From Rhodobacteraceae bacterium IMCC1909 (GTDB lineage: Bacteria; Pseudomonadota; Alphaproteobacteria; Rhodobacterales; Rhodobacteraceae), in contig JAPDHM010000001.1 in assembly GCA_030704425.1 (NCBI GenBank), positions 310,001 through 374,000 of the forward strand: a DNA stretch of 64,000 bases. The letters are read 5' to 3'. The position numbers and the translations under genes are program-made. The notes below the pieces were generated by a model. The model was not told the DNA's origin, did no database searches, and was given only the letters and a program-made list of their open reading frames with translations. Shown piece after piece: positions 1 through 10,631 of this stretch. Position 1 is the stretch's first letter. Each line of letters opens with the position of its first letter.

Positions 1-1
1 G

Positions 2-1300
2 TTTAAAAACAAAGGTGTTCAGCCCTTGCTGAACGCGGTTGTGGATTACTTGCCGAGCCCTCTCGATGTTGTCGACTATATGGGCTTCAAACCTGGCGAT
101 GAGACAGAAACTCGTGACATCGCCCGCCGTGCGGATGATGACATGCCCTTCTCTGCGCTGGCGTTCAAAATCTGGAATGACCCCTTTGTTGGGTCTTTGA
201 CCTTCACACGGATTTATTCTGGCAAATTGGAAAAAGGCGATTCTTTCTTGAACTCCACCAAGGGTAAGAAGGAGCGCGTGGGTCGTATGATGATCATGCA
301 CTCCAATGACCGTGATGAAATCTCAGAAGCATTTTCTGGCGACATCATCGCTTTGGGTGGCCTGAAGGACACAACAACTGGGGATACACTTTGTGCGGTG
401 AATGCTCCGGTGGTTCTTGAAACAATGACTTTTCCAGAGCCTGTGATCGAAATTGCGGTTGAGCCAAAAACCAAGGGCGACCAAGAGAAAATGGGCCTCG
501 CGCTGCAGCGTCTGTCTGCTGAAGATCCATCCTTCCGTGTGGAAACTGACCTTGAATCAGGTCAGACCATCATGAAAGGCATGGGCGAGCTGCATTTGGA
601 TATCCTTGTGGATCGTATGCGTCGTGAGTTTAAAGTCGAAGCCAATATCGGTGCGCCACAGGTGGCCTATCGTGAGACCATCGGCCATGAAGTCACCCAC
701 ACTTACACCCATAAAAAGCAATCGGGTGGTTCTGGCCAATATGGTGAGGTCAAGCTGACCATCACGCCAACTGAGCCAGGCGAAGGTTATTCTTTCGAAT
801 CTCGCGTCGTTGGCGGCTCGGTTCCAAAGGAATATATCCCAGGTGTTGAAAAGGGTATTCGCTCCGTTATGGACAGCGGTCCTCTGGCTGGCTTCCCTGT
901 GATCGACTTCAAAGTGGCTTTGCTTGAGGGTAAATATCACGACGTTGACTCCTCTGTTCTGGCCTTTGAGATCGCATCACGGATGTGTATGCGCGAAGGC
1001 ATGCGTCTGGCTGGCGCGAAACTGCTTGAGCCTGTGATGAAGGTCGAGGTGATAACACCTGAAGAGTATACCGGTGGCATCATCGGCGATTTGACATCGC
1101 GTCGGGGTCAAGTTCAGGGTCAAGAAAATCGCGGCAACGCGATTGCGATTGATGCCTTTGTGCCTTTGGCGAATATGTTTGGTTACATCAATACTTTGCG
1201 TTCCATGTCTTCGGGCCGCGCCAATTTTACCATGCAGTTCGGTCACTACGAACCTGTTCCGTCGAATATCTCTGAAGAGATCCAAGCGAAATTTGCATAA
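2..1300 (+). CDS. fusA: Elongation factor G, C-terminal part (5' end outside the window)
   Basis: Cytosolic translocase GTPase that moves tRNAs and mRNA through the ribosome and, with RRF, recycles ribosomes. The frame is open from base 2 ([10 protein letters not shown], typical of the end of the G domain), so the start and the GTP-binding motifs lie upstream of the window. What remains is the beta-barrel domain II followed by domains III-V, with the conserved segments [13 protein letters not shown]-like [11 protein letters not shown] and the domain IV stretch around [15 protein letters not shown]. It ends normally in QAKFA, 84 bases before tuf, as in a str operon. I see no damage in the visible part. 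Confidence 0.97.
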   Translation, partial: FKNKGVQPLLNAVVDYLPSPLDVVDYMGFKPGDETETRDIARRADDDMPFSALAFKIWNDPFVGSLTFTRIYSGKLEKGDSFLNSTKGKKERVGRMMIMHSNDRDEISEAFSGDIIALGGLKDTTTGDTLCAVNAPVVLETMTFPEPVIEIAVEPKTKGDQEKMGLALQRLSAEDPSFRVETDLESGQTIMKGMGELHLDILVDRMRREFKVEANIGAPQVAYRETIGHEVTHTYTHKKQSGGSGQYGEVKLTITPTEPGEGYSFESRVVGGSVPKEYIPGVEKGIRSVMDSGPLAGFPVIDFKVALLEGKYHDVDSSVLAFEIASRMCMREGMRLAGAKLLEPVMKVEVITPEEYTGGIIGDLTSRRGQVQGQENRGNAIAIDAFVPLANMFGYINTLRSMSSGRANFTMQFGHYEPVPSNISEEIQAKFA

Positions 1301-1304
1301 ACGT

Positions 1305-1358
1305 GGTGGGCCACTGGCCCACCCTACACCAAACCGTAGGGTGGGCATTATGCCCACC
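1305..1358. repeat. Two palindromes with an alternative pairing between fusA and tuf
   Basis: Two perfect 8-bp hairpins, GGTGGGCC-ACT-GGCCCACC (1305-1323) and GGTGGGCA-TTA-TGCCCACC (1340-1358), lie in the 84-base gap. The right arm of the first can instead pair with the left arm of the second through an 11-bp stem (GCCCACCCTAC 1317-1327 with GTAGGGTGGGC 1336-1346), so the structures exclude each other. No T-tract follows. It may be a small dispersed palindromic repeat or a folding switch before tuf; the sequence alone does not decide. Confidence 0.6.
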
Positions 1359-1384
1359 GCCACGAACAACAAGAGGAGCCACCC

Positions 1385-2560
<1,176 letters not shown>

Positions 2561-2571
2561 AACTCACTACC

Positions 2572-2595
2572 GCAGGCCTCATTCGTGAGGCCTGC
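2572..2595 (+). other. Perfect TTCG-loop hairpin after tuf
   Basis: A 10-bp perfect stem GCAGGCCTCA / TGAGGCCTGC closed by a TTCG tetraloop starts 11 bases after the tuf stop. There is no T-run after it, so it is more likely a 3'-end stabiliser or RNA-processing site between tuf and the S10 genes than a complete intrinsic terminator. Confidence 0.6.
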
Positions 2596-2665
2596 ACCGT
2601 TCGACGAGGGCGGGTTCGCCGGTCCTCCTATCAACAGACTTCAAGCCCTGGAAAGGGGTAACGAA

Positions 2666-2974
2666 ATGCAAAGTCAAAATATCCGCATTCGTCTGAAGGC
2701 CTTTGACCACCGTGTGTTGGATGCGTCCACACTCGAGATCGTCAATACAGCCAAACGGACAGGTGCGCAGGTACGGGGCCCAATCCCACTGCCGAACAAA
2801 ATCGAGAAATTTACAGTTCTCCGTGGCCCTCACGTTGACAAAAAATCTCGTGACCAGTTTGAAATCCGCACGCACAAACGCCTGCTGGATATCGTTGATC
2901 CAACACCACAGACCGTGGACGCGCTGATGAAGCTCGACCTGGCTGCCGGTGTTGACGTGCAAATCTCAGTTTAA
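2666..2974 (+). CDS. rpsJ: 30S ribosomal protein S10
   Basis: S10 (NusE) is a 30S head protein and also a transcription antitermination partner of NusB. The start is placed at ATG 2666 ([19 protein letters not shown]), which gives the canonical 102 residues and has GAAAGGGG upstream; a longer in-frame reading from 2585 has no family match. Conserved stretches are [13 protein letters not shown] and [16 protein letters not shown]. First gene of the S10-type run, 14 bases ahead of rplC. Confidence 0.98.
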   Translation: MQSQNIRIRLKAFDHRVLDASTLEIVNTAKRTGAQVRGPIPLPNKIEKFTVLRGPHVDKKSRDQFEIRTHKRLLDIVDPTPQTVDALMKLDLAAGVDVQISV

Positions 2975-2988
2975 GGGGGGTATTGATT

Positions 2989-3720
2989 ATGCGCTCTGGA
3001 GTTATTGCGAAAAAAATGGGCATGACCCGTTTGTTCATGGAAGACGGTAAGCAAATCCCGGTGACGGTGCTCGCTTTGGATGGTTTGCAAGTTGTTGCAC
3101 AGCGTACTGCCGATTTGGATGGCTACACAGCCGTGCAATTGGGCGCTGGATCGGCAAAAGCTAAACGCACAAGCCAAGCGATGCGCGGTCATTTTGCCAA
3201 GGCAAATGTTGCGCCCAAGCGTAAAGTTGCCGAATTCCGCGTCTCTGCTGAAAACTTGATTGAAGTGGGTTCTGAGATTTCAGCCGAACATTTCCTTGAA
3301 GGTCAAATGGTTGACGTGTCCGGCACATCGATTGGTAAAGGTTTTCAAGGCGCGATGAAGCGCTGGAACTTTAGCGGTTTACGTGCATCACACGGTGTGT
3401 CCATCAGCCACCGATCCCACGGTTCGACAGGTCAATGTCAAGATCCGGGTAAAGTGTTCAAAGGCAAGAAAATGGCCGGTCACATGGGTGCGGCGAAAGT
3501 CACCACCCAGAACTTGGAAGTTGTGCGTACAGACGCTGATCGCGGTTTGATCATGGTCAAAGGCGCGGTTCCAGGCTCCAAGGGTGGCTGGGTCACAATC
3601 AAAGATGCGATGAAAAAGAAATTGCCTGACGGCGTTCCTTTTCCAGCAGCAATCAAATCAGCAGCCGCACCGGCCGAAGCTCCTGTAGCTGACGCTCCTG
3701 CGGAAGGCGGTGAAGCATGA
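2989..3720 (+). CDS. rplC: 50S ribosomal protein L3
   Basis: Early-assembly 23S rRNA-binding protein whose long loop approaches the peptidyl transferase centre. [16 protein letters not shown] marks the N-terminus; ATG 2989 is preferred over TTG 2983 because it gives the usual start and lies 8 bases after the AAGGGGGG ribosome site. The central [13 protein letters not shown] and [17 protein letters not shown] segments are diagnostic. The last 25 residues form an Ala/Pro-rich tail common in alphaproteobacterial L3. The stop overlaps the rplD start (ATGA), implying translational coupling. Confidence 0.98.
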   Translation: MRSGVIAKKMGMTRLFMEDGKQIPVTVLALDGLQVVAQRTADLDGYTAVQLGAGSAKAKRTSQAMRGHFAKANVAPKRKVAEFRVSAENLIEVGSEISAEHFLEGQMVDVSGTSIGKGFQGAMKRWNFSGLRASHGVSISHRSHGSTGQCQDPGKVFKGKKMAGHMGAAKVTTQNLEVVRTDADRGLIMVKGAVPGSKGGWVTIKDAMKKKLPDGVPFPAAIKSAAAPAEAPVADAPAEGGEA

Positions 3721-4334
3721 AACTAGATGTCATCAAACTCGACGGCGGCAAAGCCGGTTCGATTGATCTGAATGAGGCATTGTTTGGTCTTGAGCCACGT
3801 GTCGACATCCTGCATCGTGTTGTGCGCTGGCAGCGTAACAATGCGCAGGCTGGTACGCATAAGGTGAAAACCCGGTCTGAAGTCAGCTACTCCACCAAGA
3901 AGATCTATCGTCAGAAAGGCACCGGCGGCGCACGTCACGGCGCGCGTTCTGCTCCGATCTTCCGCGGTGGCGGCGTTTATAAAGGTCCAACACCGCGCAG
4001 CCACGGCCATGATTTGCCGAAAAAAGTGCGGGCTCTGGGTTTGAAGCATGCGCTGTCTGCGAAGGCAAAAGCGGGTGAGCTGGTTGTGATTGATGCGGCT
4101 GTTTCTGACGGTAAAACAAGTGCGTTGGCCAAAGCGGTTGCGAACTTGGGTTGGAAACGTGCTTTGATCATCGACGGCGCAGCTGTAAATGAAAACTTTG
4201 CACAGGCAGCGCGGAATATTGAAGGTCTGGATATCCTGCCGACAATGGGTGCGAATGTGTTTGATATCCTGAAGCGTGACACTCTTGTGATCACAAAAGC
4301 AGGGTTGGAAGCTTTGGAGGCCCGTTTGAAATGA
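3717..4334 (+). CDS. rplD: 50S ribosomal protein L4
   Basis: 23S rRNA-binding protein lining the exit tunnel; in enterobacteria it also autoregulates the S10 operon. At 205 residues it has family length, with the tunnel loop signature around [22 protein letters not shown]. It overlaps rplC upstream and rplW downstream by four bases each (ATGA), so the three genes are tightly coupled. No sign of damage. Confidence 0.98.
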   Translation: MKLDVIKLDGGKAGSIDLNEALFGLEPRVDILHRVVRWQRNNAQAGTHKVKTRSEVSYSTKKIYRQKGTGGARHGARSAPIFRGGGVYKGPTPRSHGHDLPKKVRALGLKHALSAKAKAGELVVIDAAVSDGKTSALAKAVANLGWKRALIIDGAAVNENFAQAARNIEGLDILPTMGANVFDILKRDTLVITKAGLEALEARLK

Positions 4335-4627
4335 GCGCGAAACCAGAACATTACGATGTGATCCGCAAGCCGATCATCACTGAGAAAACCACAATGGCAT
4401 CTGAAAATGGCGCGGTTGTGTTTGAAGTGGCTATTGACAGCAATAAGCCCAGCATCAAAGAGGCTGTTGAAAGCCTGTTTGACGTGAAGGTTAAAGCGGT
4501 GAACACAACGATCACCAAAGGGAAATCAAAGCGCTTTCGCGGCATGCTCGGCAAACGCCGTGATGTGAAAAAAGCCTATGTGACCCTTGAAGAAGGCAAC
4601 ACAATCGACGTAACGACTGGGTTGTAA
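4331..4627 (+). CDS. rplW: 50S ribosomal protein L23
   Basis: Exit-tunnel-rim protein that docks trigger factor and SRP. It has 98 residues with the motif [13 protein letters not shown] at the N-terminus and a basic loop around [22 protein letters not shown]. It starts inside the rplD stop. Normally rplB follows directly in an S10 operon; here the run ends with a terminator and a gene on the opposite strand. Confidence 0.98.
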   Translation: MSAKPEHYDVIRKPIITEKTTMASENGAVVFEVAIDSNKPSIKEAVESLFDVKVKAVNTTITKGKSKRFRGMLGKRRDVKKAYVTLEEGNTIDVTTGL

Positions 4628-4635
4628 GATTTTCA

Positions 4636-4668
4636 ATGCGTCCGCATTTCGGTGCGGGCGCATTTTTT
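4636..4668 (+). terminator. Intrinsic terminator after rplW
   Basis: ATGCGTCCGCA (4636-4646) pairs over 11 bp with TGCGGGCGCAT (4653-4663; one G-T pair) around the loop TTTCGG and runs into six T residues. Directly after it a second perfect palindrome, TGATCGCG-GGCCT-CGCGATCA (4668-4688), lies between rplW and the convergent gene. Together they would end transcription of rpsJ-rplC-rplD-rplW here. Confidence 0.85.
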
Positions 4669-4721
4669 GATCGCGGGCCTCGCGATCATCCAGCACGGTC
4701 TACGGTTTGTTTACGCCCGAA

Positions 4722-5342
4722 CTAGCCCCAGCTGTAGTTGAAACTCACAGAAATTCTGTCGTCTTCTGCCATATTCATTGGCACTTCGTGCCGCAGCCAA
4801 CTTTCCCACAACAACACATCCCCGACCTTTGGTTTGGCATAGAAAAAACTGCGGAGCTCTTCGCGTGCGGTTTTTCGGCGCGTCGGGGCCGCCATCATCA
4901 TGGCCAGGCGCGGGTCTTCGAATTTGATCGCGCTGGTGCCTTCAGGCATCGCCACATAGGTGGTGCCGCTGATAATTGAATGGGGGTGAATATGGGCGGT
5001 ATGAATGCCACCATAGGGCAAAATATTGATCCAAAGGCTGTCGAGCGTGATGGCTTTCTCGCCCAAATCAAAGTTGAGATCTTTAACAAATTGGGCGACA
5101 TGCAAGTCCAACGCGGTCACCACATCTTTGAAGACTGGGAAACGCCAATCTAGATCGGTGAGGGAGGCATAGCTGGTGTAACCAGGAAAGTCATTCTTGT
5201 TACACCAGTCTTGACCAGCCTCGTCGTCTTCTGCGATGGCCAGGCAGGAGGCCGTCAGCTCGTCGGTGTCAACAGAGGGGCCGTGCTCAGAGAGCGCGGC
5301 GTGATACAGGCGGGTTGCGAAAAGGGATTTGATATCGGACAT
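4722..5342 (-). CDS. TIGR02466-type 2OG-Fe(II) oxygenase family protein
   Basis: A 206-residue protein resembling the putative 2-oxoglutarate/Fe(II) oxygenases of the TIGR02466 family (PF13759), whose substrates are unknown to me. The double-stranded-beta-helix core is visible: HIHPHSIISGTTYVA supplies the first metal histidines, and LLWESWLRHEVPMN with DRISVSFNYSW supplies the distal histidine and the 2OG-binding arginine. The start is set at ATG 5342 (MSDIKSLFATRLY), typical for the family; upstream in-frame codons give no recognisable sequence. It is on the minus strand, convergent to rplW, exactly where five ribosomal protein genes would be expected. Confidence 0.8.
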   Translation of the reverse strand: MSDIKSLFATRLYHAALSEHGPSVDTDELTASCLAIAEDDEAGQDWCNKNDFPGYTSYASLTDLDWRFPVFKDVVTALDLHVAQFVKDLNFDLGEKAITLDSLWINILPYGGIHTAHIHPHSIISGTTYVAMPEGTSAIKFEDPRLAMMMAAPTRRKTAREELRSFFYAKPKVGDVLLWESWLRHEVPMNMAEDDRISVSFNYSWG

Positions 5343-5566
5343 AGGGTTTTGTAGCGCAGCACAACGCAGAGGGCGAGTGGGAAAAGCGCAGTCTGGCACG
5401 GGTGTTTGGACGGCAAAATCACGACAATTCAGATTGCCGCAAACAAAGCGTCGCTGCGGGGTTGCTATATGCCTCAATCCCTACTAAAGCAGGGCTTCAC
5501 TATGATCTCCACTGGAATCAGGGTAACCCTTCGTGCGCCCTCCAGTGATGTTGAAAGGAAAAGGCT

Positions 5567-5773
5567 ATGAATGCCAACGAACTTCGGGACAAGACCCCGG
5601 ATCAGCTCCGTGACGAGCTGGTTGCATTGAAAAAAGAAGCTTTTAACCTGCGGTTTCAGCAGGCGACAGGGCAAATGGAAAACACAAGCCGGATGCGTCA
5701 AGTGCGCCGCGGTGTGGCCCGTGTAAATACTATCTTAAATCAAAAAGCGGCCGCCGCCGCAGGCGAGGAGTAA
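5567..5773 (+). CDS. rpmC: 50S ribosomal protein L29
   Basis: Small 50S protein near the tunnel exit. It has 68 residues with the family signature [11 protein letters not shown] at the N-terminus, and [15 protein letters not shown] in the helical hairpin. AAAGGAAAAGG precedes the ATG. It is the first gene of the second ribosomal run and lies 224 bases from the start of the divergent oxygenase gene, so it must have its own promoter or be read from one in that gap; I cannot pick out a convincing -35/-10 pair. Confidence 0.97.
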   Translation: MNANELRDKTPDQLRDELVALKKEAFNLRFQQATGQMENTSRMRQVRRGVARVNTILNQKAAAAAGEE

Positions 5774-5778
5774 GCCCT

Positions 5779-6009
5779 ATGCCCAAACGTATCCTGTCCG
5801 GCGTCGTTACATCGAACCAGAACGAACAAACTGTGACTGTATCGGTCGAACGCCGCTTCAAGCACGCTTTGCTGCAGAAAACCATCCGTAAGTCCAAAAA
5901 GTACCGGGCGCACGATGAGAAGAATGCTTTCAATGTAGGTGATATCGTTCGAATTCAAGAATGTGCGCCTAAATCGAAAACAAAACGCTGGGAAGTTATT
6001 GCAGAATAA
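5779..6009 (+). CDS. rpsQ: 30S ribosomal protein S17
   Basis: 16S rRNA-binding early assembly protein of the 30S body. It has 76 residues with an OB-fold sequence typical of S17: [19 protein letters not shown], then [20 protein letters not shown] and [19 protein letters not shown]. It lies five bases after rpmC and 67 bases before rplN; that gap shows no clear terminator. Confidence 0.97.
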   Translation: MPKRILSGVVTSNQNEQTVTVSVERRFKHALLQKTIRKSKKYRAHDEKNAFNVGDIVRIQECAPKSKTKRWEVIAE

Positions 6010-6076
6010 CAACGCAGTTTAATCGAAACCCTGGGGGATATTGCGGCATCGCACCCCATAGGTCGGGAGTAACCAC

Positions 6077-6445
6077 ATGATCCAGATGCAAACAAATCTG
6101 GATGTAGCTGACAACAGCGGCGCACGCCGTGTTCAGTGCATCAAGGTTTTGGGTGGTTCCAAGCGTAAGTACGCATCCGTAGGCGACATAATTGTTGTCT
6201 CGGTTAAGGAAGCCATCCCACGTGGCCGTGTTAAGAAGGGCGACGTCCGTAAGGCTGTTGTTGTTCGCACCGCCAAAGAAGTTCGCCGTGAAGACGGCAC
6301 AGCGATCCGCTTTGATCGCAACGCAGCCGTTATCCTCAACAATACAAATGAGCCCGTGGGAACACGGATCTTTGGCCCTGTTGTGCGTGAGCTGCGTGCC
6401 AAGAACTTCATGAAAATCATTTCACTCGCCCCAGAGGTGCTTTGA
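6077..6445 (+). CDS. rplN: 50S ribosomal protein L14
   Basis: Universal 50S protein forming inter-subunit bridges with 16S rRNA. It has 122 residues, with [18 protein letters not shown] at the start and the conserved [17 protein letters not shown] segment, ending in [12 protein letters not shown] as usual. CGGGAGTAA precedes the ATG. rplX starts two bases after the stop. Confidence 0.98.
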   Translation: MIQMQTNLDVADNSGARRVQCIKVLGGSKRKYASVGDIIVVSVKEAIPRGRVKKGDVRKAVVVRTAKEVRREDGTAIRFDRNAAVILNNTNEPVGTRIFGPVVRELRAKNFMKIISLAPEVL

Positions 6446-6446
6446 T

Positions 6447-6752
6447 ATGGCTGCCAAACTGAAAAAAGGCGACAAGGTCGTCGTTTTGACCGGTAAGGAC
6501 AAAGGCAAGCAGGGCGAAATTTCCTCTGTAAATCCTTCCGCCGGCAAAGCTGTTGTAGATGGCGTGAACATGGCCATCCGTCACACCAAGCAATCCCAGT
6601 CTGACCAAGGCGGTCGCATCCCAGTGGCGATGCCGATCCAATTGTCGAACTTGGCCTTGCTGGACATCAATGGCAAAGCAACCCGCGTTGGCTTCCGTGA
6701 AGAAGACGGTAAGAAAGTGCGTTTCGCAAAAACAACTGGGGAGGTCGTATAA
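6447..6752 (+). CDS. rplX: 50S ribosomal protein L24
   Basis: Assembly initiator of the 50S subunit. It has 101 residues with the KOW motif at the N-terminus ([20 protein letters not shown]) and the usual [10 protein letters not shown] segment. Its stop overlaps the rplE start (TAATG), a translationally coupled junction. Confidence 0.98.
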   Translation: MAAKLKKGDKVVVLTGKDKGKQGEISSVNPSAGKAVVDGVNMAIRHTKQSQSDQGGRIPVAMPIQLSNLALLDINGKATRVGFREEDGKKVRFAKTTGEVV

Positions 6753-7312
6753 TGTTGGATGCAGCAAACTACACTCCGCGTTTGAAAGCTCTTTATGTCA
6801 GCACGATCAAAGCTGCGATGAAGGAAGAGTTTGGTTATAAAAACGACATGATGATCCCGCGTTTGGAAAAAATCGTTCTGAACATGGGTATAGGCGATGC
6901 CGTTAAAGACACCAAAAAGGTTAAGCACGCGCAAGAAGCCCTGACATTGATTGCAGGTCAAAAAGCCGTAGTGACCAAGGCCAAGAAATCTATTGCGGGT
7001 TTCCGGGTGCGTGAAGAAATGCCTCTTGGCACGAAAGTTACGCTCCGCGGTGATCGCATGTATGAATTCATGGATCGTCTGACCACTATCGCCTTGCCAC
7101 GTGTCCGCGACTTCCGCGGCGTGAAAGGTTCTTCGTTCGATGGTCGTGGCAACTATGCCATGGGCCTGAAAGAGCACATCGTGTTTCCAGAAATCGACTT
7201 CGATTCCGTTGTTGATATGCTGGGCATGGATATCATTATCTGCACTGACGCTAAGACAGATGCAGAAGCCAAAGCGCTGTTGAAGCATTTCAACATGCCC
7301 TTCAACAGTTAA
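6752..7312 (+). CDS. rplE: 50S ribosomal protein L5
   Basis: 5S rRNA-binding protein that contacts P-site tRNA and the 30S head. It has 186 residues with the motifs [14 protein letters not shown] and [15 protein letters not shown] and the C-terminal [17 protein letters not shown]. It shares one base with rplX and is followed 11 bases later by rpsN. Confidence 0.98.
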   Translation: MLDAANYTPRLKALYVSTIKAAMKEEFGYKNDMMIPRLEKIVLNMGIGDAVKDTKKVKHAQEALTLIAGQKAVVTKAKKSIAGFRVREEMPLGTKVTLRGDRMYEFMDRLTTIALPRVRDFRGVKGSSFDGRGNYAMGLKEHIVFPEIDFDSVVDMLGMDIIICTDAKTDAEAKALLKHFNMPFNS

Positions 7313-7323
7313 GGATCTGCGAT

Positions 7324-7629
7324 ATGGCTAAAAAATCAATGATCGCCCGCGAAGTTAAGCGTCAGAAATTGGTGGACAAATATGCCGCCAAACGTGCTGA
7401 GCTCAAAGGTGTTGCGCGCGATGAATCCCGCCCCATGGAAGAGCGTTTCAAGGCCCAGCTTAAGCTGGCCAAATTGCCACGCAATTCATCTGCAACACGA
7501 CTTCATAACCGCTGTCAGCTCACCGGACGTCCTCACGCTTACTATCGTAAGTTGAAGGTCAGCCGGATCGCGCTGCGGGAACTTGGTTCGAACGGCCAAA
7601 TCCCCGGTATGGTTAAGTCAAGCTGGTAA
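7324..7629 (+). CDS. rpsN: 30S ribosomal protein S14
   Basis: 30S head protein. It has 101 residues, the long zinc-free form: the C-terminal region [20 protein letters not shown] has no CXXC pairs, which is normal in alphaproteobacteria. Standard position between rplE and rpsH. Confidence 0.98.
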   Translation: MAKKSMIAREVKRQKLVDKYAAKRAELKGVARDESRPMEERFKAQLKLAKLPRNSSATRLHNRCQLTGRPHAYYRKLKVSRIALRELGSNGQIPGMVKSSW

Positions 7630-7641
7630 GGAGTTTAAAAC

Positions 7642-8034
7642 ATGAACGATCCTATCGGTGATATGCTGACTCGTATTCGCAACGCTTCGTTGCGCGGCAA
7701 ATCCACAGTGGAGACGCCGGCTTCTAAAGGGCGTGCGCGCGTATTGGATGTCCTGGCCGACGAAGGCTACATCCGCGGCTATGAAAATACGACTGGTAAA
7801 GATGGCCACCCGGCGATCGAAATCAGCCTCAAATATTACGACGGCGCGCCCGTGATCCGCGAAGTAAAGCGCGTATCCAAGCCTGGCCGTCGCGTATATT
7901 TGGGTGTGAAAGACATTCCTGTAGTCCGTCAGGGCTTGGGCGTGTCGATTGTCTCCACCTCTCGGGGTGTGATGTCGGATGCCAGTGCACGCGCCAACAA
8001 TGTTGGTGGCGAAGTGCTCTGCACAGTCTTCTAG
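7642..8034 (+). CDS. rpsH: 30S ribosomal protein S8
   Basis: 16S rRNA central-domain binder and, in enterobacteria, translational repressor of the spc operon. It has 130 residues: [15 protein letters not shown] at the N-terminus and the signature [21 protein letters not shown] near the C-terminus. AAGGAG precedes the ATG. Confidence 0.98.
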   Translation: MNDPIGDMLTRIRNASLRGKSTVETPASKGRARVLDVLADEGYIRGYENTTGKDGHPAIEISLKYYDGAPVIREVKRVSKPGRRVYLGVKDIPVVRQGLGVSIVSTSRGVMSDASARANNVGGEVLCTVF

Positions 8035-8043
8035 GAGTAAGGT

Positions 8044-8577
8044 ATGTCTCGTATTGGTAAAAAACCGGTCGAGCTGCCCTCAGGTGTTTCGGCATCTGTG
8101 TCCGGCCAGACCATTGAAGTTAAAGGTCCGAAAGCGACCCGCAGCTTCACCGCCACTGATGATGTGACAATCACAGTGCAAGAAAATAACGTATCGGTTG
8201 AGCCTCGCGGAAAATCCAAGCGTGCGCGTCAGCAGTGGGGCATGTCCCGCACAATGATCGCAAATATGGTAACTGGTGTGTCCACCGGTTTCAGAAAAGA
8301 GCTTGAGATTAGCGGTGTGGGTTACCGGGCACAGGTGCAAGGCAATGTCTTGAAACTGTCTCTGGGCTACAGCCACGATGTGAATTTTGAAATCCCTACA
8401 GGTGTAACCGTGACGGCTGCGAAGCCAACCGAGGTTGCAGTTGAAGGTACGGATGAGCAACTCGTAGGCCAAGTCGCGGCGAATATTCGCGAATGGCGGA
8501 AACCAGAGCCCTACAAAGGCAAAGGTATCAAATACAAAGACGAGTATATCTTCCGTAAAGAAGGTAAGAAGAAGTAG
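8044..8577 (+). CDS. rplF: 50S ribosomal protein L6
   Basis: Two-domain 50S protein near the factor-binding site. It has 177 residues with [15 protein letters not shown] at the start and the C-terminal signature [30 protein letters not shown] precedes the ATG; it lies nine bases after rpsH. Confidence 0.98.
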   Translation: MSRIGKKPVELPSGVSASVSGQTIEVKGPKATRSFTATDDVTITVQENNVSVEPRGKSKRARQQWGMSRTMIANMVTGVSTGFRKELEISGVGYRAQVQGNVLKLSLGYSHDVNFEIPTGVTVTAAKPTEVAVEGTDEQLVGQVAANIREWRKPEPYKGKGIKYKDEYIFRKEGKKK

Positions 8578-8588
8578 GGACCCAGGAA

Positions 8589-8948
8589 ATGGCAAACAGC
8601 AAAAGAACTCTGTTTCTGAAGCGCCGCCTGCGCGTTCGGAACAAACTGCGGAAAATCAACACTGGCAAACCCCGGTTGTCGGTTCACCGCTCTGCGAAAA
8701 ACATCTCGGTTCAGGTGATCGACGATATCCAAGGGATTACCTTGGCTTCGGCTTCCACCTTGGAAAAGGACTTGGGATTTGTAGGCAAAAACAATGTGGA
8801 AGCCTCTGCAAAAGTGGGCTCTGTTATTGCAGAGCGTGCGAAAAAAGCGGGTGTCGGAGAGGTTCTCTTCGACCGTGGCGGCCGTCTCTTTCATGGCAGG
8901 GTAAAGGCTCTGGCCGATGCTGCGCGTGAAGGCGGGTTGAAATTTTAA
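8589..8948 (+). CDS. rplR: 50S ribosomal protein L18
   Basis: 5S rRNA-binding protein. It has 119 residues with [20 protein letters not shown] in the middle and the C-terminal [29 protein letters not shown] precedes the ATG. Confidence 0.98.
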   Translation: MANSKRTLFLKRRLRVRNKLRKINTGKPRLSVHRSAKNISVQVIDDIQGITLASASTLEKDLGFVGKNNVEASAKVGSVIAERAKKAGVGEVLFDRGGRLFHGRVKALADAAREGGLKF

Positions 8949-8956
8949 ATCAGTGT

Positions 8957-8977
8957 AGGCGGGCGTTCAGCCCGCCT
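8957..8977 (+). other. Perfect hairpin between rplR and rpsE
   Basis: AGGCGGGC-GTTCA-GCCCGCCT, an 8-bp perfect GC stem eight bases after rplR. No T-tract follows, so it may pause or process transcripts rather than end them. Confidence 0.55.
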
Positions 8978-9052
8978 CGATGATGCCGCGTCCTATTGGC
9001 GACGGACATCGCAGTAATAGGGTGCATGGCGCCCATAGTTCAGGAGGCCAAA

Positions 9053-9625
9053 ATGGCTGAAAGAAATAACCAACGGGGCAATCGTCGCGATCGCGAAGAA
9101 AATCCAGAATTTGCAGATCGTTTGGTCGCGATTAACCGCGTATCCAAGACCGTAAAAGGTGGTAAACGCTTCGGCTTCGCAGCCTTGGTTGTGGTTGGCG
9201 ATCAAAAAGGTCGCGTCGGCTTCGGCAAAGGTAAAGCCAAAGAGGTGCCTGAGGCGATCCGCAAAGCGACAGAACAAGCCAAGCGCCAAATGATCCGCGT
9301 GCCACTGCGCGAAGGTCGGACGCTGCACCACGATATGGAAGGACGTCATGGTGCCGGTAAAGTTGTCATGCGCACAGCGCCGCAGGGTACGGGTGTGATC
9401 GCCGGTGGTCCAATGCGTGCGGTGTTCGAAATGCTCGGCCTGCAAGATGTTGTTGCGAAATCTATTGGGTCGCAAAACCCATATAACATGATCCGCGCGA
9501 CAATGAATGGTCTGCAAAAAGAGAGCAGCCCGCGCATGGTCGCACAACGTCGTGGCAAGAAGGTCGCAGACATCCTCAACAAGGGTGATGCGCCGGCTGC
9601 CGCTGCTGAACCTGTAGAAGCTTAA
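9053..9625 (+). CDS. rpsE: 30S ribosomal protein S5
   Basis: 30S protein at the mRNA entry site that affects decoding fidelity. The start is at ATG 9053 ([13 protein letters not shown]), with AGGAGG eight bases ahead; an upstream in-frame codon at 8996 would add unrelated residues. Signatures are [20 protein letters not shown] and the [15 protein letters not shown] helix. The 190-residue length and Ala-rich tail ([10 protein letters not shown]) are usual for this order. Confidence 0.98.
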   Translation: MAERNNQRGNRRDREENPEFADRLVAINRVSKTVKGGKRFGFAALVVVGDQKGRVGFGKGKAKEVPEAIRKATEQAKRQMIRVPLREGRTLHHDMEGRHGAGKVVMRTAPQGTGVIAGGPMRAVFEMLGLQDVVAKSIGSQNPYNMIRATMNGLQKESSPRMVAQRRGKKVADILNKGDAPAAAAEPVEA

Positions 9626-9636
9626 GGAGCGGAGAA

Positions 9637-9825
9637 ATGGCTAAAACCATCGTCGTAAAGCAGATCGGTTCTCCGATCCGCCGTCCCGCCAAACAGCGCC
9701 AAACGCTGATCGGCCTCGGCTTGAACAAAATGCACCGCACACGGGAATTGGAAGATACCCCATCCGTGCGCGGCATGATCAACAAGATCTCGCATATGGT
9801 TCAGATCATCGAAGAAAAAGGCTAA
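9637..9825 (+). CDS. rpmD: 50S ribosomal protein L30
   Basis: Small 50S protein, not essential in all bacteria. It has 62 residues: [19 protein letters not shown], then [20 protein letters not shown]. It is the last gene before a strong terminator. Confidence 0.97.
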   Translation: MAKTIVVKQIGSPIRRPAKQRQTLIGLGLNKMHRTRELEDTPSVRGMINKISHMVQIIEEKG

Positions 9826-9860
9826 CGACTGCCGGAATTTTCCGCGCATTCGCCCAATTA

Positions 9861-9892
9861 AAACCCCGCCAGGAGACTGGTGGGGTTTTTTG
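9861..9892 (+). terminator. Intrinsic terminator between rpmD and rplO
   Basis: AACCCCGCCA pairs with TGGTGGGGTT (one G-T pair) across GGAGAC and leads into six T residues. It splits the ribosomal cluster; rplO begins 166 bases later, so rplO-secY-adk need read-through or a separate promoter in that gap. Confidence 0.85.
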
Positions 9893-10058
9893 TTTATGGC
9901 AAGGTAAGAGAAGCCGCCCGGCGCGCAGCTTTGCACTTGATCCTCTACGCTCAGGACACTATACGCACCGAGTGGCCAGAATTCTGTGCCAAGAATCAAT
10001 CAAGCCGTGGTTGGCCCGCTTACGCTTCAGGGGTCACATCCGGCAAAGGAGAAGCGAC

Positions 10059-10526
10059 ATGAGACTTAATGAACTGCATGACAATCCCGGCGCAACCCGA
10101 TCAAAAAAGCGCATCGCGCGTGGTCCCGGCTCTGGCAAAGGTAAAACTGCTGGTCGGGGTATTAAAGGTCAAAAATCCCGTTCAGGCGTGGCGATCAAAG
10201 GTTACGAAGGCGGCCAAATGCCCTTGTACCAACGTTTGCCAAAACGGGGCTTTAACAAGCCGAACCGCAAGGCCTATGCCGTGGTAAACCTTGGCTTGAT
10301 CCAAAAATTCATCGATGCTGGCAAGCTGACCGGTGATGTCACTGAAGACAGCCTGATCGCATCGGGTCTTGTGCGCCGCAAATTGGACGGCGTTCGGGTT
10401 CTGGCCAAGGGTGATTACTCGGCAAAAGTCTCAATCACCGTGACAGGTGCCTCTGCGGCAGCGAAAGCGGCGGTGGAAGCGGCTGGTGGGTCTTTGACCG
10501 TGGCGTCTTCCGCCTCTTCTGAGTAA
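10059..10526 (+). CDS. rplO: 50S ribosomal protein L15
   Basis: Late-assembly 50S protein. The start at ATG 10059 ([18 protein letters not shown]) gives 155 residues and has AAAGGAGAAG upstream; longer in-frame readings are not L15. Signature segments are [33 protein letters not shown] and, near the C-terminus, VRVLAKGDY. It precedes secY as usual. Confidence 0.98.
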   Translation: MRLNELHDNPGATRSKKRIARGPGSGKGKTAGRGIKGQKSRSGVAIKGYEGGQMPLYQRLPKRGFNKPNRKAYAVVNLGLIQKFIDAGKLTGDVTEDSLIASGLVRRKLDGVRVLAKGDYSAKVSITVTGASAAAKAAVEAAGGSLTVASSASSE

Positions 10527-10538
10527 TCGGCGGTTGCG

Positions 10539-10606
10539 AGCAGCCTCTAAGCTGCTTACATAACTTTTAGTTTCCAAGCGCCGCCATCGGGGACCCCCCG
10601 TGGCGG
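10539..10606 (+). other. Two hairpins between rplO and secY
   Basis: AGCAGC-CTCTAA-GCTGCT (10539-10556) is followed by a longer stem built from CCGCCA, CGGGG, CCCCG and TGGCGG (10581-10606). The second is followed by CTTGTTTTAG, a poor T-tract. This could be a partial terminator that lowers secY relative to the ribosomal genes. Confidence 0.5.
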
Positions 10607-10631
10607 TGATCTTGTTTTAGGGAGTTTTCAA

